The notes under the pieces: model-generated | Databases searched by the model: none | The model's input: only the letters and a program-made list of their open reading frames with translations | What the model was told of the DNA's origin: nothing | Source of the DNA: Plantago ovata | Taxonomy: Eukaryota; Streptophyta; Magnoliopsida; Lamiales; Plantaginaceae | NCBI GenBank assembly: GCA_028274465.1 | Contig: CM051458.1 | Span: forward strand, 52,441,253 to 52,505,252 | Reading direction: 5' to 3' | Length of the DNA stretch: 64,000 bases | Program-made: the position numbers and the translations under genes | Shown: piece by piece, positions 44,245 through 55,519 of the stretch | Layout: every line of letters starts with the position of its first letter | Numbering within the stretch: position 1 is the stretch's first letter

Positions 44245-47138
44245 TTAAACTCTTCCAGAGGATTTTCTCAAAATCTCTCTTACACTCTTCTCAGCAAGAG
44301 CAGTGAATTCAACACAATCCTTCTTGTAGTTTTCCAGTAGCCTACGGACTTGTAGTTGAAGAATTCTTGCATTTTCGCAGGCAGTATGATGATGCTTTTC
44401 AGCATTCATTTCCATGTAGTTAACAACCCACAAATGCATGCCCCAATTGCTGGCATGGAGAAGCTGTGTATCTGAAATGTTTCTCGGATGAATCTTTCTT
44501 AACCAGAGAAGATCTTCTTCTTGATCCTGAGCAGTAAGATAGAAGTACTCATAAGGAATCAGTCCAAGTTTCTTCTTAGGTTTCTTTGTTACCGGGTCAG
44601 CATAGTAAGCGATGCCAGGTGGTTTTATCAAATCTGGTTCTTGTCTAAATGTTTTACCAATGGCAACTCTTCTTACATGGACCTCAAGATTCAACCATTT
44701 CCCAGCAATATTTCTTGGGAGGGATTCTTCCCTTTGCTTCTTTTGGACCTTGAGTTCAATCCATTTGAACATCTGATTCAAACAGGCTGTAGGAAAGAAC
44801 TCATTTACCAACAAATCTTCCAGCTTTAGGATCCAGCAACCATGAATGTTTCTGATCACATTCTGAGTGGTTTCATCATTGCTGGTCTTTGTATATTCAA
44901 TGCCGGAACCAATAGCAATGTTGGCCAGCCTTTTCTCTTCCTGTCTTTGCCTTCTTCTTCTTGATTTAGCATTGTCTTGATCTCTTGCTGAAGAGTCAGA
45001 CGAAAAATGCCTTGAGTGGCCAGACGGAGTTATGGCTGTTAAGGGTCTAGCTCTTATGGCTTGAGCTATTGTTTGATTGTCATCATCTTCTTCATCATCT
45101 TCATTCAGATTGTGATGACTTTCATTGTGACAGAAATCTTGAGTTTCAGCAGCGGTTTTTCTCTTTTTGGTACTTGCTGAATTTAACTCAGTTTCTGCTT
45201 GTCTTTTAGAACTTTGCTCTCTTTCAGCAAGAGGTTCTAGTGGAAGTGGCACATCAGCAACAGGAGTAGGAGGGGTTTGATTGCTTTTTCTAGTCTTCTT
45301 TTCCCCTTAGACATGGATTGCAACATCGGAGTGATGTGCAGAGAATAAAACTCATTGCAATTTTCAGCAAGAGTGTTGAGACTGTTATATTCATGATGAT
45401 TCTTGTTGGTCAGAGTTCATTGTTGCTAACTCTTTTTGAATATTCATCATGTTCTCTTCATGTCTTTTCTCTGTTGCGGCCTTCTCATCCATAATAGTCT
45501 GAGCTTTGACAAGAGCACTCTTTGCCAGCAAGAGAGCTTGACTTACATCTTCTTCATAGCTCTTGTGATAAAGACTGATGTCTTTCTGAGCTATGGTTAA
45601 AGTGTAGTGCGTCTCAACACCGTAGCCAATATTTTTCCAATGTCAAGTGGGCTCTCAGCAAGCAATGCCTCATCTTCAGCTTTGCAGGCTTCATGGACTT
45701 TCTTTAGTGCGAGAATTCTGGGAGTAAACTCCTCAACTCTTGGGAACGGCACTAAATAGGTGTCAGGAGTGAGCCTTAAGTTCAGTAGCAAACTGATCAT
45801 CTTGTAAAAGCACTCAGCCCTTAATGAATCTCTTCATAGCTTGAGATAATTAGGAGGAGGAATCTGAACGACTTTTGGGTCTCGCTTGGATTGTTCATCT
45901 TCATTTTCTGACAAGTCGTCATCATCCTCAGATTCATCAAGTTGAGCGACTTTTGAGCCTTTGTCAGTAGCTCACTTCCTTTTTGTTGAGTGGTTGCTGA
46001 TGGCAACGCTTCAGACTCACGACTGGAGTTTCACCAGTAGATAGTTGTTTCAATTGAGTTTGGGGCTCAATTACTGGAGTTTCGCCAGTAGTAGTTTTAA
46101 TTGAGTAGTTGCTGAAGGCAACGTTTGAGACTCAATAACTGGAGTTGCGCCAGTAGTAGGTGGAAGGGATGGAACTTCCTTCGATTTTGGTCTTGAAGAT
46201 TCACCAATTTCCAGATCCTGCGTATGCCTTGCATGGATCACGAGACTATTTTGTAAGCTCGTTGGTAATCTTCATCTTCTTCATCCTCTTCTTCAAGGTT
46301 TTCTTCAGTAACCTTGGCATCAGAAACTGGGCTCTTGCCATTTTTCAAGGCAGCCCTTTTTCTGGCGTATTCTTCTTCAGTATCAGCACCTTGTACAGGT
46401 GCTTGATTTTCAGCAGCAGCAGGAGGAGGTTGAGATTCTTGCTGAGATGTTTGTTGATCAGCTTGCTGATTTCAGAGGGATTAGTTTCAGCAGCTGTCAA
46501 CTTTATCCACCAGCACCAGGACTTGGACCTTGATTGTCATCATCTTCATCCTTTTTGTCCTTAGAATCTTTCCCTCATCATCACTGGATCAGTGGAAGTT
46601 CTCATCTTCTTCTTCTTCTTCATCATCAGTCAAGATGACTAGCTCAACGTGCTTATACAAAGCAACACTTGTCACTTCCTCTTCCGCAGTTAGTTGTGGG
46701 GATCAGCCACCACAGGACAAAGGAGCCTTTGAGCATCACAGCTTGTTCAGCTGGAGAGGCACTCTTAAATTTGGCCTTCATATTCTCTCTGATTTGAGCA
46801 ATCAGATTTGAACTCATTGCTGAGAATATGTCATTTCGTCAGGAGTATGGAGTGGACAAATGTTTCGAGCTTCAGCAGTGAAGATCTCTTTTTCTCATTT
46901 GAGAAGATGAAGGTGAAGATCTGAGAAGTCCATTCTCCTATATCTTTGCCAGTTGCTGACGGACTAGCACTCTAGACAAAGTTGTCCGCTTGAAGCTCAA
47001 GTAAAGTTCTTCAGAACTTACTTGCTGATCTTCAGTGATGAGTAGACCACTTAGAGGTCTCCTTTTGAGCCTGAAAGAAATTTATTTAGATCAAGGAGGG
47101 TTTTGGAGAATTGTTTTAGAGTTTAAACTGAACATGAT
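44245..47138 (-). pseudogene. Sirevirus post-pol ORF (G), frameshifted
   Basis: The counterpart of 61041-63830. The C-terminal 335 codons (45252-44245) are open: STKKRKTAAETQDF, RNIHGCWILKLEDLLVNEFF, LGLIPYEYFYLT, and EFTALAEKSVREILRKSSG at the end. Compared with F it has 16 extra residues after GKTFR (QEPDLIKPPGIAYYAD), so F carries an in-frame deletion. Upstream, the coiled-coil, tandem-repeat, UIM-like and acidic regions are all recognisable but broken by many one-base indels, denser toward the gap. An intron acceptor TTTCTTTCAG|GCTCAAAAG is kept near 47073. Confidence 0.82.
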
Positions 47139-47238
47139 NNNNNNNNNNNNNNNNNNNNNNNNNNNNNNNNNNNNNNNNNNNNNNNNNNNNNNNNNNNNNN
47201 NNNNNNNNNNNNNNNNNNNNNNNNNNNNNNNNNNNNNN
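47139..47238. other. assembly gap, 100 N
   Basis: Exactly 100 N between Sirevirus G and gypsy H; indel-rich sequence on both sides. Confidence 0.99.
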
Positions 47239-47621
47239 TGGGGCGGTTCGCCGAGGCTGGGGCGTTCGCCCCCGGCTTTGTCGCGGACTTCCGTGTTTTT
47301 CGATGCGGATTTGGGATTTCTTCACCTTTCGGACTCCAGTTTTAAGACTCTAATGCCTTCTAATCCGATTCGACCCATAGACTCCAAATCCATCCGGAAG
47401 GACCTTCAGGAACTCCAAAATAGGCTTCTGGAACACCAATCTCCTGCAACTTCAAATATTTGCCAAGAAATCACCGAATTCAACCAAAACTGTAAAAAAA
47501 AATCTAAAGGGAAACTGTGACACTATTCTAATAAATATTTTACTAAATATAGCTAATTAACATAGAGGATAGCTAAAATAGGTGAAAAAGACTCGAATGA
47601 AAGTGAAAATACACATCATCA
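47239..47621 (-). repeat. 3' LTR of H (fragment)
   Basis: U3 part only, from the palindrome units at the gap edge (GGGGCGGTTCGCC) to CACATCATCA at 47621. Many one-base losses compared with the 5' LTR. Confidence 0.82.
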
Positions 47622-49099
47622 AACTCCCCAAACCGAACCCTTGCTTGTCCTCAAGCAACTAAGCTAGAATCTAATACAAAAAAAACATGACAAGACACAA
47701 AATGGAGTTTCATGCCAAATAAAATGAACCAATCTACTGAATCTACCAAATAACATATGAACAAAAATCATATGACTCAAAGCATGAATATAGGTTGAAG
47801 AATACCTCGATTGACTTATACACATCCACATAAGCACTTATGTCAAGACAAGATAGTCTCTCGTAACATTCTCTACCTGGACCTAGTCAGTGCGACTTAA
47901 TGATGAGCTTTAGATACTAATGGTGCCCCGTCCTATGAAACTGAGGGACTTACTGTTGTTCCACCATGTTAAGACTTTTCTCAAAAGAGGTCGAACCATT
48001 ACTGGCTCTCATCAAACGAAGGAGGGTTCCTATAAAATAAACACTCCCCTATTCTACCCATCTCTCAAGTAACGTCTTAAGTTATTCACCACTTCCTGAA
48101 TGGCAGGACGAGGTGGTCTAGAACAGATGACTCTCAAGACAAAAAAGATAAAAAAATCGAAAATTACAACACGATTACGAACATCACAAAAATGGAAAAT
48201 ACAATCAACACTTTGCTATTGCTTATTTGGCTTCTTTTTTGGACCTTCTTTGCTTTTTTGGGGTCTTTTCTTCTTTTTTTTTTCCAGATCCTTTTTTCTT
48301 TTCTCTTTTTTTTTTGGGAAGTTTGCTTTTTTTTTTTCGATTTTTTTTTAGCCAGCAGTAGCATAACAAAGAGAAACAAAAATGATCTCACGACTTCCCA
48401 AACCTATTCGAAAGAATAGGTTGGAGTACAAAATTTACGGAAAAAGGAAAATTAAACTCACGAACGAAAATGAAAAACAAAACAAGTCTACGATGGTGTT
48501 AACCCCCTCCCCAAACCTATTCGGAAGAATAGGTATAAACAACGGATCACACAACCTCACACTACCTCCTTCCTAGGCATTTAGCAATCTCAAAGCATGT
48601 GAAGACTTGTTGCCTCTTAGGTACTAATTACTCGGAAAACAACACAAGACCTAACATGCATCATCCTATTATAAAGGTCTTCGTGAACCGCAGTTAGAGA
48701 AAACACCACTAAGTGATGTCGAGACTACCTAGCTCACTAAGTGCAATACATAAATGTGACAAGCCAAGCGAGGAAAAACCTCAAACAATTCATAGAGATG
48801 AAGCATACGATTAATGGCATAGCTAGTTGATCTACCCAATAAAAAGTTCAAAAATTCGGCAACAAACTCCATATAAAACATGAAGACTATCCTAGGATGA
48901 ATTAGTGAAATGCAAACCTAAAAAATCTAAGAAAGCGGGTAACAAGTTGCAAATTGCAAATGAAACAACGGACAAGATTACTAATCAACACAAAGCCCAA
49001 CCATACTTAACATCCTGGTTCACATCCCACCCCCTTACGATTCTTAAGCTAGCCCTAGCAAAAGTGAATGAGTAATAAAAGTGATAGTAGATGTTACGA
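47622..49099 (-). repeat. polypurine tract and 3' region of H
   Basis: No gene. Polypurine tract complement at 47622-47641, T-rich tract at about 48230-48350, hairpins at 48401-48422 and 48514-48534 (the second has lost a T). Confidence 0.78.
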
Positions 49100-50423
49100 A
49101 GGGTTTGGCCTCGGTCGGTGGAGAGTGGACATGTGGAAGGACTAATCATCGGGATGGTAGTCCCCATAAAAGTCACTCCACATGTCATTCATGAGCTATT
49201 GGACTGTCGTAGAGCTTCCTGTGTTGCTGGATGAGTTGTTTGCTGCTCCCACATGTGCTGCCTATCCTCTCGGCGATGCTCCTCGAATATCTCCAATGCA
49301 GTTGCTGGACAATGTGTGCAGTCGATGTCCTGTCGCATGGCCGAGTTGTTGGCATCAATTCTGTCGAACGGCTGTCGGGTTGGTACGGAATTTGGAGAAG
49401 TCAAATCCTCCAGACCCCTGTGTCCAGCTGGTGCATGCGGTGGATGGACGAAAGGGATAATCTGAGCTAGGGGCTTCGCCAACATCGGCCTCCCTAGCAT
49501 CCTCTTGATCGGAATCCTTTGGCTGGAATGGTTCTCTACACCAGCGCGGCTGCTGTGGGTTCTTCAACTGATACCTGTTGAGCTGTACTCAATGGTCGAT
49601 GGTGTGAAAGGGCAGCGATCCTCGCATCCCCCTCCTCAATATCATCGGACCCCTATTGATATATGCAGTAGGCTGTGATGAAGCTCGGGAAGATGAAAGG
49701 CTTCCTCTTTTTTCCCATGGCGCTGACTCTTCGTACATAATGTGCCCAATCTCAATCTTATGTCCGTCTATCTATGAGCAGTAAGAGGAGCTCGGCCGTA
49801 ATAGGGCGAATCCTGTGTCATCTTCCTCGGGATCAAGTCGAGGATTGCAAAATTTCATCATCACCTTAGCTTCGATGCCTACGGTCCTAAACTGATCCGT
49901 CCATGTGCTTCCCCAACTTCGGATATCGTTATTCCCTGTGCAGACTCACGCTCGGTGGTGATGTGCTCCCTATCCCCCTAGTGATCCTCGAATACGAGTA
50001 GGCGTGGTCGCTCTCTGTGAATTCTAGGTTCCCGAAATGCGAGGAAGGAGAATTTGCTCTGGGTCACATGGTATACATCAGGCCTCGGCCTAGCACCCCA
50101 TTCTTCTTGTCGAGATTCGTGTACCAGTGTAGAAACTCGGAGGAGGCTCTCGTCGTACCTTTGAACCTGTTGGAACTACCATGCCCAATTCTTTGTGTGC
50201 CCAAACGTGACAGCGTCCTATATCCCGCTCTATCCGCCGCGGACTCAGGAGTGTCAATCCTCCTATCGGGATGATCGACCTCCCTCTGTCAGCATCTCCG
50301 CCTCTAGCCTTGTCGCACCTCTATCGCAGCGGCAGACAACTCGTACAAATTGTGAGAGGTTGGAGCTTGATGCCACTCCCTTCCCCTTTTTGCTAGCGCC
50401 GGCTCTCTTGTCCTCGGTGCCAT
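49100..50423 (-). pseudogene. gypsy ORF3 (H), Athila-type, broken
   Basis: ATG at 50423 lies four bases after the intron acceptor and opens MAPRTREPALAKRGREWHQA for about 39 codons, then frames change repeatedly. Near 49690-49760 the pieces IEIGHIMYEES and KKRKPFIFPSFITAYC match the conserved part of the plant retrotransposon ORF3/env-like family (often called putative plant transposon protein). Near the C-terminus are DANNSAMRQDIDCTH and ALEIFEEHRREDRQHMWEQQ, a helical, probably coiled tail. The region is about 1.3 kb versus 0.8 kb in D, E and J. Many breaks; some may be sequence error. Confidence 0.68.
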
Positions 50424-50427
50424 GATC

Positions 50428-50956
50428 CTACAAACAGCATTAGTATCTTGTACGATGCAAACAGACCTATGCTTATTAAATAACGAGATGAACAAACGAG
50501 TAGTAAAATTCTCAAATTCCAATCCTCAAAAACCCAAGCCTAGTCTAGCTAATTCATTACGCAACATATCAATGCTAACTACTAACACATATCACATTAT
50601 GCTCTTGCTAACAAACAATGCCTTGAATCACAAGGTCCAATCCATACCATAAAAATCAAAATCTAGCATAAATCCTCAATCTCATCAATCATGCATTCTA
50701 CCAATACATCCATCAATTTATATCAATAAACACATGTTTAAACATGGAATGAAAGTAAGAGAGACATTTCCTAACAAGACATATATCATCCAATTAACAA
50801 AAATCTCAAATCATCAAACCAAGCCTAATTGAACATTAATTGACAATGATAATACAATCTAATCACATAAATCATCAACCCATACATCAAACAAGCCTAA
50901 TTGAAGCATAAATCAAAAAATCCCAAATTGTAAAAATTAGGTTCATGTGATAATAC
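50428..50956 (-). other. predicted leader intron of ORF3 (H)
   Basis: Minus-strand donor TTGAG|GTATTATCAC and acceptor GTTTGTAG|GATC before the ATG at 50423; 529 bp, AT-rich. Confidence 0.65.
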
Positions 50957-51262
50957 CTCAAATCCGGAAATTGAATGAGCTAGGAAGAAATTTGTTCGGA
51001 TAGAATGATAGAGCACGTACGGGCTTCGAATGAAGCCAAAGAACACAAAAATGATGGAGAGATGAAGAAGTTATGAAGATTTGAAGTTATTTTAATATGG
51101 AGGAAATTTGGAGTTAGGAAGATGAAAATGGAGGGAGAAAAATGGGGGTTTGGGGAAGAAACCCCCGTTTTTTACAATCTGATGGTGGGGGCGGTTCGCC
51201 CTACACCTGGGCGGGACCGCCCAGCCAGCGCGCGCGCGCGCTCTTGTCGTGGGGCGATTCGC
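50957..51262 (-). promoter_or_regulatory. ORF3 leader exon with GC palindromes (H)
   Basis: A C/T-rich (minus strand) leader headed by palindromes at about 51184-51262: GGGGCGGTTCGCCC, GGGCGGGACCGCCC and GTGGGGCGATTCGCCCC, with a (CG)n run at 51229-51241 between them. Confidence 0.45.
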
Positions 51263-51559
51263 CCCCCACTTTTAGGTGGGGAGACGAACGTTTTTTGAAA
51301 TAAAAATGCGGTTTTTAGTCCCCGAAAAAGTTTTTTAGTCCCGAAAAATCATTTTCCTCAAAAAATCACTCGAAAGTCGCACTCGAACACAACATAAGCA
51401 CATACGACACAGAACTGAAACAAATTCACATATGAAAAGCAAATTGTTCAAGTATGCATGCATGCATAAAGCGGTAAAGAAAGCGATAAAAAACCCCGGG
51501 TTGCCTCCCGGATAGCGCCATTGTTTTAAGTCTCTGACTCGACTCCTGTCTTCGCCTAT

Positions 51560-52390
51560 CTTTTCCTTCTGAGGGTACTAGACTCCCCTTCATGAGTCTC
51601 CTTCCCGTGCCTTGATCCTGTGAATAAGAGTGAACATAGACGTTAAGACCCACTGTGAATCAATAGTGTTAGAAGTATCAGGTGGGATCAGGTGGATCGA
51701 TTATGGCTTGCAACACTGTGCTTGCCATCCACTTCGATTAGTGCAAGTCCTTTGGTAGATGTCAATTACTAAGCGGCTTGTCAAGACAGTGTTCGTCCTA
51801 AGAGTTGACATCCCCCGTCCTGGTGCTGATGCTGGCATAATTACAAAATCAGTGTAGACAGAGGCTTCACCAATTTTGACTAATACATTTTCACAACGCC
51901 TTCGGGTTTCACAAGGGATCCATCCGCCAGTTGCACAATAGCCTTATGCATAGTTAGTTCTCCAAGGTTACTCTTCTCGAAAACATTCAAAGGAAGCACA
52001 TTAGAGTAGGATCCTGTGTCTAGTGTGGCTCGGACATCTTCAAGCTCCCCAATCCCGACCTTAACATCGAAGCTTTGAGGGAGTGGCTCGGGATCCTCTT
52101 GCTCCTCTTCACTCTTGTTAGTACCAAGGTCCTTTTCTTCTTCTTCGGTTTGTGGGGCAGTTCCCTCTTGCAACTCTCGCACTTAGCAACCTTCTTGATG
52201 GTGATTTCAACAGGTAGATCACCCACTAAGTTAATGGACAATGACTTCTCAGTGTTGCTGGGCAGTTTGCCTTGCTCCCTACTTGCTCCTCGGTCGATCA
52301 ACTCTTGCATCTTTTGATGGGCAAGCCTAGTGCTTTCTTCCAACTTATCAAGCCTTGCCCTAGTCTTCTCAGAGTCTTCTTCATAACGTT
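51560..52390 (-). pseudogene. gag-pro: gag-pro of H, C-terminal half
   Basis: It covers the linker (SREQGKLPSNTEKSLSINLV), the acidic stretch and the protease with its DTGSYSN active site intact, then LNVFEKSNLGELTMHK. Frame breaks near 52150 and 51880 and others toward the end disrupt it. Its upstream end at about 52390 is a junction with inverted LTR sequence. Confidence 0.8.
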
Positions 52391-52833
52391 TTGGGGAGTT
52401 TGATGAATGTGTATTTTACACTTTCATTCGAGTCTTTTCACCTATTTTAGCTATCCTCTATGTTAATTTAGCTATATTTTAGTATATTTTATTAGAATAG
52501 TGTCACGTTTCCCTTTAGATTTTATTTTACAGGTTTTGGTTGAAATTCGGGGATTTCTGGGCAAATATATTGAAGCTGACAAGGAATTGGTGTTCCAGAA
52601 GCCTATTTGGAGTATCTGAAGGTTTCCGGATAGGATTTGGAGTCTAGGGGTCGAATCTGGAGGTTAGAAGGCCATTAGAAGTCTTAAACTGAGTCCGAAA
52701 AGGTGAAGAAATCCAAATCCGCATCGAAAAACGCGGAATTCCGTGAAAAAGCCGGGGGGCGAAACGCCCCAGCCCGGGCGAACCGCCCCACAGTTAATTC
52801 GGGGCCTATAGGCGAACCGCCCCACAGTTAATC
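52391..52833 (+). repeat. inverted polypurine tract plus LTR fragment inside gag (H)
   Basis: TTGGGGAGTT at 52391-52400, then an LTR start (TGATGAATGTG, 52401) and about 430 bp of U3 in plus orientation, opposite to H. It ends with a 22-bp direct repeat: 52777-52798 is repeated at 52811-52832, just before gag resumes. It replaces about 0.8 kb of gag (from KRYEEDSEK back to LTTALKAQ). No LTR end or target duplication is present, so it is not a normal insertion. Confidence 0.82.
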
Positions 52834-53366
52834 CAAGGTGTGAGGGAAGTATTTTTCCATGAAAGCTGAAAAAACCTTCTCCCAAGTGTCCAGCGAGCCG
52901 GCTGGTAGAGAACTCAGCCATGACTTGGCTCTGTCCCAAGTCCCATAGCAAAAACCTTCATCCTCAACTCATCCGTTGTTATGTCAGCTCCGGGTCGTCG
53001 GAGTTGGTTGACGAAATCATCGATATCGTGCAAGTACCCCATCACATCTTCCCTTGATAAGCCATAGAACCTCGGAAGTTGTTGGAATGCGTGGTTCTTG
53101 ATCTCCAGATCTCGGGTTGCAGACGAAAGAACTATCGCCAGTCCCCTCATACGATCCTTGGTGGGTTGTACCCATGCCTTCAGTGGTCTAGCTTCTGCCA
53201 TTCCGTCGATTTCCTTGAAGAGACTAAGTAGAGATTCAGAGAAATCGGTTTCCTCTATTTCCTCTAGTGCACGCCTTTCAAGTAGTCGCCTTCTTTGGTG
53301 GTAGACTCTATCGATCTCAGCAATTGAATCAGCAAGCGGTGTTCCTGCAGAACGTGTATGCGGCAT
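52834..53366 (-). pseudogene. gag-pro: gag of H, N-terminal part
   Basis: ATG at 53366 (MPHTRSAGTPLADSIAEI), through DTDFSESLLSLFKEIDG-type sequence, LEIKNHAFQQLPRFYGL and the start of the gag core, with a one-base loss near 52938, until the junction at 52834. Confidence 0.82.
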
Positions 53367-53514
53367 ACACAATCTATAACAAACTAGGAAAGGTGATTAG
53401 AAACAGACTAGGAAAGCAGTATTAGAGAGAGATTAAAAAGGAAAACTAAAACTAATAAAATTAGGAATCTAAAGCTGTAAATATAAACAAATTAAATAGA
53501 AAAAAGGAGTATAG

Positions 53515-53535
53515 TCCCCGGCAACGGCGCCAATT
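53515..53535 (-). other. primer-binding site of H
   Basis: Minus-strand ATTGGCGCCGTTGCCGGGGA directly after the LTR. Confidence 0.87.
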
Positions 53536-54797
53536 TGATGAGACGTTGTCAAGGTCAATCAAATAAATTTGTTATTTAGCCAAAGGCAATCCACAACTAC
53601 AACGAAAACCGTAGTTTAGTAGCAGAATGACTCGAGTGTCGCTCTCTCAGGACTATAACTTGCTTTATCTATTTAACAAGAGAATATAAAACAGCAGACA
53701 GAAAGCAATAGGGGGTTTCTAGCAGATAATGGAGAGTGGTGATAGTATGGTCCTTCTTAGCATAATGGGTCGATAATCATGCATAAATTCCTCGGTCTTG
53801 CATAGAGATGTTTGAATCAATCTAGTGTCCTGTTGCAAGTATTAAGCACTACGAAGATAATCTGGTCTGACTAGTCAATCACGGTTGTCCGAATGTGTTC
53901 CGTAATTATTCAACACTACGAAGATAATTGGTCTGATGGTCGACTAGTGTCCAATTGTGCATAATAATCAATACAACATACGAGAATTTTGGTTACAACT
54001 GATCAACGAAATAAAGCAATGACACGGAGTATAATGCGCGATATAGCCATTAGCATGATTATCTTCCCTCGCTAAGAATTCACATACTACCACCAATGAT
54101 AAGTTTAGCTACTCATATTATGCATGCAATCAACAGAAATCATAGAAGAAAACATATTGAAAGATAAATAAAATAAGTAGATAAAACTGTAAGATAGAAA
54201 GTTACCGAAAGTTGTCAATCTCCGGATGATTGCGGTCCTACAAGCTCCAATCTGCTATGAAAAAGTATCCCCTAAGCTACGGAACTCCTAGGACAGGCCC
54301 CGGGAAGTTCCTACCTAAAACTATAGAGAGAGGTGAGAAAGTAGGCTTGGAAAGATATGATTTTCGGAGAAAAACTGAGCTCTATATATAGGCCCCGAAT
54401 TAACTGTGGGGCAGTTCGCCCGAGGCTGGGGCGGTTCGCCCCCCGGCTTTTTCGCGGAATTCCGCGTTTTTCGACGCGGATTTGGATTTCTTCACCTTTT
54501 CGGACTCGGTTTCAGACTTCTAATGGCCTTCTAACCTCCAGATTCGACCCCTAGACTCCGAATCCTATCCGGAAACCTTCAGATACTCCAAATAGGCTTC
54601 TGGAACACCAATTCCTTGTCAGCTTCAATATATTTGCCCAGAAATCCCTGAATTTCAACCAAAACCTGTAAAATAAAATCTAAAGGGAACCGTGGCACTA
54701 TTCTAATAAAATGTACTAAATATAGCTAAATTAACATAGAGGATATCTAAAATAGGTGAAAAAGACTCGAATGAAAGTGTAAAATACACATTCATCA
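53536..54797 (-). repeat. 5' LTR of H
   Basis: Left end TGATGAGACG, right end ACATTCATCA at 54797. Palindromes at about 54407-54446 and TATA-like CTATATATAG (minus strand) near 54383. Confidence 0.9.
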
Positions 54798-55502
54798 GCC
54801 GCCTACCCTCGCATGCATAGCGGTCGAACGGAATGTAAAAACATGGTATTTAAACATGCATTGTCAAACAATGGCATATTGAGCATATGAAACAAGTAGT
54901 AGCCTATGTGGATGACAAATGACTTCATAATTTCATTATGAAAATTATAATCCCATACTTATAATCTCAATGAAATAATTGAAAATTTGGACTAGATTGA
55001 ATATTTGAAAATTCTATTGACCAAGTAGCAATTTTCGAAAACCCGAAGGACTTAATTGTAATTTTAAAAACCTTAGAGGTGTGAAATCTAAAATTCAAAA
55101 GTAGGACAAATTTGCAAGAAACAATAAATTGATAAATTACAAATAAGCCCTTTAACTTTATACTAATTAAATTTAACGCCTCTAGTTTAAAACAATTACA
55201 ATTAAATCATATTTATATTCCAAATATAAACTTCAATCCTCAAAACTTTCAAAATTCGATTTTGGGTCCAACCCGAAAATATATATAATTTTTTTTTTTT
55301 GAAAACGTGGGACGGGACGTCCCGTCCCCCCGGCGGTCGGAAAAAATATATATATTTTAATAATTTTTTTTTTTTGAAAAATATAAATTCTAAATTTATA
55401 TAAAAAACAAAACTTTTGAAAATCGAATTTATCATAGAATCAATTGCATCCACATATCTACAAAATCATACAATATATATACGTATATACGTAATCAATT
55501 AA
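54798..55502 (-). other. AT-rich leader of copia I with a 20-bp palindrome
   Basis: No long reading frame with any recognisable product. It contains the perfect palindrome GGGACGGGACGTCCCGTCCC at 55309-55328 flanked on both sides by ATATATAT and T10-12 runs, and AT-rich sequence elsewhere. Confidence 0.65.
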
Positions 55503-55519
55503 CCTGGCTCTGATACCAC
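55503..55519 (-). other. primer-binding site of copia I
   Basis: Minus-strand GTGGTATCAGAGCCAGG immediately after the LTR end TTCTTACA, complementary to initiator methionine tRNA. It fixes the LTR end and shows that this is a 5' LTR. Confidence 0.88.

Larger units (their letters stand above)
42296..47138 (-). mobile_element. Sirevirus-like element G, 3' part (post-pol ORF, 3' LTR)
   Basis: A minus-strand element of the same family as F: 3' LTR, polypurine tract and about 2.9 kb of post-pol ORF up to the gap. Its LTR starts exactly in the zinc knuckle of F's gag after GGACA, the candidate left target duplication. Pol and the 5' LTR are missing beyond the gap. Confidence 0.85.
47239..54797 (-). 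mobile_element. gypsy element H with gag-pro (rearranged) and a longer ORF3
   Basis: A minus-strand element: 5' LTR 53536-54797, primer site, gag-pro with an internal replacement at 52391-52833, leader, intron, ORF3, 3' region and polypurine tract, and 3' LTR cut by the gap. It carries the most complete ORF3 in the window, again with no RT or integrase. It lies in the leader of copia element I. Confidence 0.88.
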
